64,000 nucleotides of DNA from positions 9,746,501 through 9,810,500 of the forward strand of contig NC_062244.1 of assembly GCF_905475465.1 (NCBI RefSeq), written 5' to 3'. The translations under genes were made by a program, and so were the position numbers. The stretch comes from Pieris napi (lineage: Eukaryota; Arthropoda; Insecta; Lepidoptera; Pieridae). Positions 58,801-64,000 of this stretch are shown here, one piece after another (position 1 is the stretch's first letter; each line of letters begins with the position of its first letter). The notes under the pieces were generated by a model. That model had not been told where the DNA came from. It made no database searches and saw nothing but the letters and a program-made list of their open reading frames with translations.

Positions 58801-61155
58801 GGTATCCTGTAGGTATTTTCTAATACCTAGAAATACCGATTATTTACAAACGGGAAATAATCAATTACAGTGAATATTAGTTCATTAATGGACTGACAAA
58901 TTCCCCACATTATCGCAATCCGCCGATGAATCAATCACCAATTGCCAAAAGTGGGTTTTACAAGTATTTTTTACATAAGCAAGCAGTGTCCTTACCTCTG
59001 TTTCTTTAACTTTCTCATGCTCCGTGATCATATCTCTCACTTTCTGTAGTCTCAATGTATACTCTTCAGGTAATACAAAGTCGTGTCTTTCTTTAAGTAA
59101 GTCAATGCAAGCTTTTGAAGAACTTTCTATAAGAGCCCTGCATCTGTTCATCGCGGTAGACGGAGATATAGCAGTAATTGTTTCAAGTAAAACAATTAAA
59201 TTATTCCAAAATTTAACTTGGTCATTCCAATACATCATATTATCTCTCTTCGTCGCACAAAAAGGCAAATTTGCTAAATATAACACAAGATGCAACTTGA
59301 TAAAGTTCGAATTGCAAATATTGAGTATAAATTCTAATTTCAATTGAGGAAAGTTACTGTCGGAAACTTTATTAGCTATTTCCAAAATTATGGGAAAAAA
59401 ATCTAATTTTTCAATTGGATTCTGCAGAATATCCGTGATGGCAATTTTATGTTTATTAAATTCCGTTATAATATCTTTGCTGTCACACTGAGAGACTTTA
59501 TAAAGAAATTGATATCCAATGAATGTAGGCCGCCTTCTGTTTTTATTTTCGCCTGGTTGGTGATCAACCTTAGTACGAGCCACATTATCTAAAAAAATAT
59601 TTACTTATAAAAGGGTTTTCAAGATTACCATTGGTAAAGCCGTAATTTTCGCTTTAAACATCATGTACAACAATAAAACTAGCTAAATACAATTTTCCAT
59701 TATTCGAAGGAATGCACCCCATTATTGAGGAACATTTCCGACGAGCTAAGAAACGACTCAATCCAATAAGGTAACAAAACATATTATTTTGCACCACTCT
59801 TTTGAAGTCTCAAGTCACTCTAGACTAGAGCAAGCTTCTGTATATTGAAAAAAACCGTCAAAATAGTCCGTATCACTCTCGAAGGAATATGTATTTTTGG
59901 TTCACTTTGTGGAACCAGCTGCCCACAGAAGTATTTCCGAACCAATTCGACTTAGGGTCCTTCAAGAAAAGAGCGTACAAATTATTAAAAGGCCGGCAAC
60001 GCACTCGCGAGCCCTCTGGCATTGAGAGTGTCCATGGGCGGCGGTATCACTTAACATCAGATGAACCTCCTGCCCGTTTGCCCCCTGTTCAATAAAAAAA
60101 AAACAATCATCAAATCAAATTGCAGCACAAAGCACTGGCAAAACATCTTGAATAATATAATATGCATTTACTGCAGAGGGGTAACGACGGAGTCCCGCTA
60201 AATAGGATTTCCGGTTGTGGCTGAACATATTTATCCACAAAATTATTTTCTGTATCCAACATGTTTTGTCTGTATACAGTATTGTTTCTAATACTAATAA
60301 AAAATGGCAGAAATGTAACGTATTCAAAAAAACTCACACCGCCGCTGGCCAGCTGGTGGTTGACGTGTATCGCTGTTTTGATTTGTAGGTTTTTGATGTT
60401 TTGGATTGCGAGGTTCTGAAATTTTAATAAAAATATTAAAGTAATGTATTGGTGTTATCTGGCCGAAGTCACCCGGTAAAAGGGACCTCAAGAAATGAAA
60501 AATGTGGGAATACCACAAAACCAACGGGCTGACACCGTTAGTAAGTTTAGGAGGAGGCCTTTACCCAAAAGGCCCTCATATGAAAATGTGGTCCTGCATG
60601 GACACCCATATGACATATTGTTGAAAATTTGACGATGCCTTTGAATAATCTGTCTTATACCTGTCCAATATTCTTTTAGTAGCAAAGAGAGTTACTTAAC
60701 TTTATGCTCAATTTTAAAAATAAAATTACTTTACGTTCAGCAATGTTTCATTTTATTTATTATACCTTTTTGTATTCCAATTATCTTTTCAACAAAGATG
60801 TTTGGTTAAATTTATTAGATAGGCTATATATTATATAATAGATTTAGTTACATACTTGGTCTATATTTCGAATTACGACCTCGACTGTGGTTATTTTGCG
60901 ACGGGCCTGCAAATAAATATTAATTTTATAAATAAAAAGTTTAGATGCGTGTGCCTCAACATAAATAATTAAGAATGAGATGTAAATAAGGAAAATAGAA
61001 ACATTTTAAGTAATATATTATGTACGTCATACGCAATGAAAACATTAATAGCTGATTTCATAAAATATTATATGAAATTGTAACTCGATACAATTAAAAT
61101 ACTGAACAAAAACCAAATAAAGGGGACACATACCCGGTCCTTGACCGCTATCCAT
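34854..61155 (-). CDS. ZNFX1: ZNFX1: NFX1-type zinc-finger-containing SF1 helicase (1,965 aa, 27 coding exons)
   Basis: An RNA helicase of small-RNA inheritance and antiviral RNA sensing in animals where studied. Exons (minus): 61155-61134, 60906-60856, 60415-60338, 59588-58996, 58826-58607, 57921-57876, 57467-57242, 55248-55075, 53639-52779, 52191-52036, 49213-49066, 48324-48241, 47300-47032, 46253-46107, 44787-44613, 43992-43850, 43781-43630, 42513-42330, 41383-41258, 40749-40621, 39226-39068, 38534-38306, 37856-37682, 37259-37148, 36590-36373, 35983-35676, 35566-34854. All phases fit and the sum is 5,898 nt. The N-terminus is Arg/Gly/Gln-rich, followed by an ARM-like block and the family motif DHYLDVQFRLLREDCFGPIR. 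The helicase has Walker A GPPGTGKT (517-524), motif II IIEEAAE (860-866), GDQQQLRP, QHRMRPEF, VVDNYQGEES and NRVCVALSRAK. NFX1 fingers span about 1132-1625, then a RING-like CNH...CPKC, and an RZ finger (CPNGHFYC...CPDCG) at about 1891-1936. An acceptor at 61164 implies a 5' UTR exon upstream. Confidence 0.95.
36006..36178 (-). mobile_element. Short retroposon with 15-bp target duplication, ZNFX1 intron 25
   Basis: CGCATACAGAAG(G/A)TT flanks it at 36006-36020 and 36164-36178. The 143-bp insert begins GATGATGATATTAA, which is a short (ATC)n tail on the minus strand. This suggests a 5'-truncated LINE or SINE. Confidence 0.6.
36689..36885. repeat. Copy of the CGTCAGATTA-type repeat, ZNFX1 intron 24
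   Basis: It is collinear with 51478-51713: GGCCGYGRGTTTGCGTC, ATCGTCAGATTA, CATTTTCAACCCTTA, CATCATGCAAAC, ATGCTATCAATATCTGACG, CTCGAG.ATGTCC. Nature unknown. Confidence 0.7.
38695..38955. repeat. Interspersed-repeat-like sequence in ZNFX1 intron 21
   Basis: Less AT-rich than the flanking intron, with phrases such as GAGCCCATGGACACCCATG and TTTGGAGGCTCTATCTCCC that I recall as a common lepidopteran repeat. No second copy in this window, so low confidence. Confidence 0.35.
39413..40380. mobile_element. Harbinger-like MITE (GGGGCCSTTCAAG family) with nested insertions
   Basis: The ends GGGGCCCTTCAAGTATTACG and CGTAATCCTTGAAAGGCCCC match the intact 190-bp relative at 55446-55635. An 11-bp repeat AGTAAATAATT flanks the inserted block inside it (about 39580 and 40300). 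That block contains a second MITE (ACGCACGCTGTAAAGCACG) and a Helitron-like element. Confidence 0.6.
39809..40252 (+). mobile_element. Helitron-like non-autonomous element
   Basis: It begins TCTATAACAAAGTCGC and ends GCGAAGCCGTGGCGGGTCGCTAG followed by T (split here: GCGAAGCCGTGG, CGGGTCGCTAG). It has a close relative at 42890-43472. TC and CTAG ends with a 3' GC-rich stem fit Helitrons. It is nested in the MITE above. Confidence 0.6.
41655..41824 (+). mobile_element. Helitron-like fragment
   Basis: It ends AACTTCGCGGGGACAGCTAG and starts near TATAAATAAAATTGAATCGC. It resembles the element at 48346-48927. Confidence 0.5.
42102..42294. mobile_element. Harbinger-like MITE
   Basis: GGGAGCGTTCAAGTATTACG with inverted CGTAATACTTGAACGCTCCC, same family as 4649-4914. 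TTA lies left and TTT right, a mutated duplication. It is only 36 bp from ZNFX1 exon 18. Confidence 0.7.
42890..43472 (+). mobile_element. Helitron-like non-autonomous element
   Basis: Collinear with 39809-40252 over most of its length (AACAAAGTCGCTTTCTCTG, GAAACTACGCAACGGATTTT, CGAGATTTATCAAAATAATG) with the same CGGGTCGCTAG end. It carries an extra 130 bp near its 3' end. Confidence 0.6.
44021..44320 (-). mobile_element. Helitron-like non-autonomous element
   Basis: On the minus strand it starts TCTAATATATAAAATTCTCG and ends GCCCGGTCAGCTAG. The phrase ATTTCATGAGAATCGGTCAA is a hallmark of a repeat very common in Lepidoptera. It lies directly beside exon 16 of ZNFX1. Confidence 0.6.
44327..44460 (+). 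repeat. tRNA-derived SINE head
   Basis: An A-box-like GAGCGGTGTAAGACC is followed by B-box GTTCGAATCCC at 44377-44387. The body continues with no clear tail. Confidence 0.45.
44891..45114 (-). mobile_element. Helitron-like fragment
   Basis: On the minus strand: starts TCTAGTATATAAAAATAAGT and ends GTTTGCTAG. Internal text GCTATAACTCCAGAACGCAC is typical of lepidopteran repeats. Confidence 0.5.
46302..46562 (-). repeat. tRNA-derived SINE
   Basis: On the minus strand the A box TGGCCTACTGG (46551-46541) and B box GGTTCGATCCC (46507-46497) are followed by TGTGCACCAATGGACTTTCT and a tail region. This is a pol III type promoter. It is inserted in ZNFX1 intron 13. A relative lies at 3640-3790. Confidence 0.75.
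47474..48190. mobile_element. Two GAAGTTATACTTC MITEs, one carrying another MITE
   Basis: 47474-47640 is a short copy (GAAGTTATACTTCTTTTGGC ... GCCAAAGAAGTACTCG). 47667-48190 is the inverted equivalent of 9042-9405, interrupted at about 47873-48003 by a fragment of the ACCGGATTGAAGTTATG family. All lie in ZNFX1 intron 12. Confidence 0.6.
48346..48927 (+). mobile_element. Helitron-like non-autonomous element
   Basis: Starts TCTTTATAAATAAAAATGAA, ends AAGTTTGCGGGGGCAGCTAG. It lies 21 bp from exon 12 of ZNFX1. Confidence 0.5.
49449..49734. mobile_element. MITE with a long terminal inverted repeat of about 57 bp
   Basis: The left end AATAAAACACTATTTTGACC is repeated inverted at the right end through CATAACTTCAATCCGG and GTTGTAAATTTATAATAA. 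Internal GTTTCGCGTGCTTTACAGCG is shared with pieces at 39720 and 47940. Confidence 0.7.
49793..49981 (+). pseudogene. Coding relic, probably retroelement C-terminus (62 codons)
   Basis: Open frame reading ALSPWGPSAIRLFKEIAKRL, VDITGDRRAGSYLGQRICLA, IQKGNAASIFATL then a stop. From memory the GDxRAGSYLGQR...IQxGNAAS pattern recurs in insect retroelement-associated proteins; unverified. It has no ATG and no partner exons, and lies antisense in ZNFX1 intron 10. Confidence 0.5.
50470..51720. repeat. Unclassified region with recurrent CGTCAGATTA motifs
   Basis: In ZNFX1 intron 10. GTCAGATTA or its inverse TAATCTGAC recurs at about 50527, 50727, 51372, 51423, 51512, 51571 and 51690, often extended to TCTGACGCGCTCGAG. 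The last 235 bp are duplicated at 36689-36885. There is no long ORF. Confidence 0.6.
53929..54240. repeat. Helitron-like repeat
   Basis: Begins TATATAAATTACGTGTCACG, then GTTTGTCCGCTATGGACTC and CCGAACCGATTTCAGTCAAA, a common lepidopteran repeat head. No clear 3' end. In ZNFX1 intron 8, followed by AT microsatellites at 54288-54358. Confidence 0.45.
55446..55635. mobile_element. Harbinger-like MITE with TAA target duplication
   Basis: Ends GGGGCCGTTCAAGTATTACG and TAATACTTGAACGACCCC, flanked by TAA on both sides. Uninterrupted relative of 39413-40380. In ZNFX1 intron 7. Confidence 0.7.
55877..56072. mobile_element. 196-bp palindromic foldback MITE, TTA duplication
   Basis: AGGTGGGAACTGACCAA begins the left arm and is inverted at the right end. 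The two arms pair through ATGTAACATGTAATGTAATG and GCAGTCAGTACGTCGTGTTA with a short GTTTTTCCCC centre. TTA lies at 55874-55876 and 56073-56075. It is the reverse complement of 56649-56844. Confidence 0.85.
56115..56897. mobile_element. Larger MITE of the AGGTGGGAACTGACC family, TTA duplication
   Basis: The left end AGGTGGGAACTGACCAAAGT and right end GTTGGTCAGTTCCCACCT are flanked by TTA (56112-56114, 56898-56900). Without the nested copy it is about 584 bp. Its interior is AT-rich without a convincing ORF. Confidence 0.75.
56649..56844. mobile_element. 196-bp foldback MITE nested in the right arm of its relative
   Basis: Same sequence as 55877-56072 in reverse orientation, flanked by TAA (56646-56648, 56845-56847). 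The duplicated TAA lies inside the AATGTTACA repeat of the host MITE's own arm. Confidence 0.85.
58307..58547. mobile_element. Harbinger-like MITE with TAA target duplication
   Basis: GGGAGTGTTCAAGTATTACG and CGTAATACTTGAACGCTCCC with TAA at 58304-58306 and 58548-58550. Same family as 4649-4914. It lies 59 bp downstream of ZNFX1 exon 5. Confidence 0.8.
59860..60104 (+). pseudogene. 3' end of a 5'-truncated LINE (CR1/L2-like)
   Basis: An open stretch reads LWNQLPTEVFPNQFDLGSFK then KRAYKLLKGRQR and GRRYHLTSDEPPARLPPVQ, a C-terminal pattern common in lepidopteran LINEs. It ends in a poly(A) run at 60094-60104. It is antisense to ZNFX1 in intron 3. Confidence 0.7.
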
Positions 61156-61164
61156 TTTCGATGC

Positions 61165-64000
61165 CTGAAAAAACAATTCTATATTTTAATCTTATCAAAT
61201 GTACAGCTTTTTTTAGTTATCCAACTGACAATTTATAGCACTTGACAACGTGGAAACAAAAAATTTATATTTTAACGATAAATATTCAGAAACGACATTG
61301 GCGGAATCACAACCCAGAAGTCGCCATTAAAAATAAAGTGAAGTGAAGTGATAAATATTCAATATTAATCAGTCAAACAAATAAATAATACCACTGAGAC
61401 AAATTGTAACTTTTAATTGGTTAAAAAATTATCAAAATTGGATAATATCATACAAGGGAACGCGCGGTCATGCCTGAAAACATGTTCAGATTTAGCATGG
61501 CCAGGCTTTGCCTCGTGCATATAGTTGCCAAAAACTACTTTATAGGTATGCACTGGCCAAATTAATTGTCGGGTAAAAAAATAGTAAAAATGCAACTGCG
61601 CTCTAACGACAAGATTAAATTGGCACACGATAATTGAAATTTCCATTTTTTTAACAAACCTTGATATATTCAATCTTTGCCACTGTTTGGTTTTAATTTC
61701 GTTCAGAGAATTCATTTAAACAATAATGAGTTACTGGAATAGTTACAATATACAATTGATGTTTGTTATCTTAATGTAGGTGTTTATATTAGACGTCCGG
61801 TTATATTTGATAGTTGATACGCATAATGCAATGTATGAGGTCTGCCTCTATAGTAAAGCGCTTATTACACTACGCGATATTCAGACAGTCTTACTAAGAT
61901 TTAGCATAATGTAATAAGAGTTAGCAAGTTAGCCTGTCTAATTAGACAACAATGAAATACCAACAGCAGCGCCACTAAGACTACTAATAATAATATATAA
62001 CTTATGATACAAGATAACCAAATGAATAACACCGGCCGATTAATAAACAAATGTCCTTTTTGATTAATAGTCCGGTATGCTAATTAAAAAAATTCTATCA
62101 TTTTATCTCTTCCTCTCTATCTTTTACGTATGGACAATTGCGATTAATCGTTTCGGGGACGTTTTTGTTGTAATATGTAATTTGTAAATAGACACGTAAA
62201 TATGCAAGCCAAATTGAACGACGTATCTCAGATGGGACTCAAAATTAATGTGCAAAAACCCGTACTGAAGGAATTAATCAAAATAAATTGATGCATGTAT
62301 TCAAAGACGTCAATGAGATTAAAGATCACCTGGACTACATTTAAAATAAGATAGCTACTTTAGTCCATAATGTATTTTAGGCATCATCCGTTGAAACTAG
62401 TTTTAAGTGAGATTTAATAAATTATCAATAAGATTTTGCTTTAGTCTGTGGTTCTATTTAGCATTTCAGTGCGTTTTTAATACAAACAAAAGCTTCGACT
62501 TCATTACACGCTGTGTAATAATGAGATAAATAATTACTTTTCCATTAAAAACACATTTATTTATGAATTTCGAAACATTTTATAAGTTTTAATAAACTCT
62601 TGTATTACGTTGTCGTAAAGTTTTAAGCCCAACCAGGTATTTTGGTTGGAAAACTTATGACTAAGAAATGAATGTCCATTGTCAGTCTGCAATCACTTGT
62701 ACTTGCTTATGCTAAGATTATTTACTAGCATATAACTGTACTTTAGTGCTAGTTTCTATACAACATTATTATATATATTTTTAAATTACATATTTATATA
62801 TTTAAATAAATTTATTTATTTTTCTAAAAAAATATTGATAAAATTTTGCATGCAGTCCGGTTTTGTTTTTAAAATGTATGTTTTAGTGTGTATTTTAAAT
62901 TGTCATGTAGAATGTTGTTGTTGTTGATTTGAAAAAAAAATGTTCTTATTTAACCAAGCATTCATTGTAGTGAATTTTAGTTAATTAGTAGATATTTGAG
63001 AAAGTAGCAAATTAAGTAGGAAGTAGAAACTGAACAAATTATTTATATTTGTTACAATGCTATAGGCAGGCAATCTAAGATGATTAAAGTATTTGTAAGA
63101 TTAGTTATTTCTATAATAATTGATTTAATAACATTGTTAAACCTGAACAACATAAGAAAATCCCTAAAAGAATTTTGAGGCTTTAAAAGTATATGGATAC
63201 ATTAGTAATATAACAGTTTTATTGTTTTAATTGATTAAGGATCACTATGTAAACACAATTAGACATAGAGTTACATATATAGTGCAATTAGACTAATTAA
63301 GTTTTTTTGAATATGGATGCATGCTAGTGTATAATATATAACTTTAAGCGCAATAAAAATTTAATAGAGTTATTGGTGAAATCATATGTGCTTATTATGG
63401 CACCCTGAATAGCATTTCTTTAATATGAAGACTGTCTTCCTCTGTTATAGGTAAAAATTAATAATGAAATAATGTGCAAATTAGCACATGCATGCAACAA
63501 TAATGAAAGCTTATCGATGAAATTATCATGAGTGGTGACAGCAAGGAAAGCTTTAACACAAAATTACTTCAACCAGGATGAATGAAATGCATTGAGATTT
63601 AGATTCTGTTTTTTTTTCTTTTTTGTTGTATTACAAACTAAAAAATATTTGGCATGTTTACCTTCTTGTTGTAAAAAAAAAAAAAAACTATATGTAAAGA
63701 TTTTTAATTGGCCCATAATGTTATATATATACATCTATTTCTGTATTGTGCTGTGAATCTTCTGAATAAATAAATAAAAATGAAACAGTTGAAATTGTCT
63801 TTCTCATCCCAAATGGTTCTACAAAATTTATCGTTTTTATATTGCCCTTCAGCAGTCAGCAGTACTTGATGGAGAGCGTTGTGGTATTAACAAGTAAATT
63901 AGACAGAGGCACCCGCCATCCACTAGCCACAAGTATATTATATTACAACAACAACAATATATATATTTTTTTTAGAATACAATCTAAACTGAAATCTCGT
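61165..64000. other. Region upstream of ZNFX1, no gene recognised
   Basis: It should include the ZNFX1 promoter and a 5' UTR exon, because an acceptor precedes the first coding exon at 61164. The rest is AT-rich. 62202-62291 codes for MQAKLNDVSQMGLKINVQK, weakly like the block after FADD in RTE reverse transcriptases, so it may be a small LINE relic. AATAAATAAATAAA at 63764-63777 has no gene attached. Confidence 0.45.

Noticed and set aside
61413..61715. 100-aa minus-strand ORF upstream of ZNFX1
   Set aside because: No domain, AT-driven composition and no splice partners.

Overview
The window is nuclear DNA of an insect, almost certainly a lepidopteran. It is AT-rich, the genes are split by introns with GT/AG borders, and the intergenic and intronic DNA is full of mobile elements of types common in butterflies and moths: RTE and I-clade LINEs, a tRNA-Trp-primed Gypsy element, hAT, Harbinger-like MITEs with TTA/TAA target duplications, Helitron-like pieces ending in CTAG, and tRNA-derived SINEs. 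All identifications come from reading the sequence; no database was searched.

Four host genes can be followed. (1) 351-8762, plus: a clip-domain serine protease of the persephone/snake type (extracellular immune or developmental cascade). (2) 12904-13926, minus: single-exon KRR1, a ribosome-biogenesis KH protein. (3) 21060-22691, minus: mitochondrial seryl-tRNA synthetase in four exons. (4) 34854-61155, minus: a complete ZNFX1 gene (NFX1-type zinc-finger helicase). I could join 27 coding exons into one open frame of 1,965 codons plus stop.

The DNA between the genes is mostly transposon. 10440-12626 is a 5'-truncated RTE LINE with a 16-bp target duplication. 14179-15028 is a MITE. 15152-20850 is an apparently full-length I-type LINE with intact gag and EN-RT-RNase H frames and a 13-bp target duplication. 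22931-27956 is a Gypsy element with identical 239-bp LTRs, inserted about 240 bp upstream of the SerRS start codon. 30440-31766 is an internally deleted hAT with a perfect 8-bp duplication. Two short inverted motifs, at 22887 and 31903, may mark the ends of an older element holding the last two.

The most unusual observation is in the 5' leader of the Gypsy element. 27524-27655 is GC-rich and, read antisense to the element, encodes 44 codons of a domino/SRCAP-type SNF2 ATPase (motif I into Ia). It abuts tandem copies of the tRNA-Trp primer-binding sequence. This looks like capture of a host gene fragment by template switching.

The ZNFX1 introns hold most of the remaining repeats. One is a nested self-insertion of near-palindromic foldback MITEs at 55877-56897. 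Another is a 1.25-kb unexplained region studded with CGTCAGATTA motifs (50470-51720). From 61165 to the end no convincing gene is seen.
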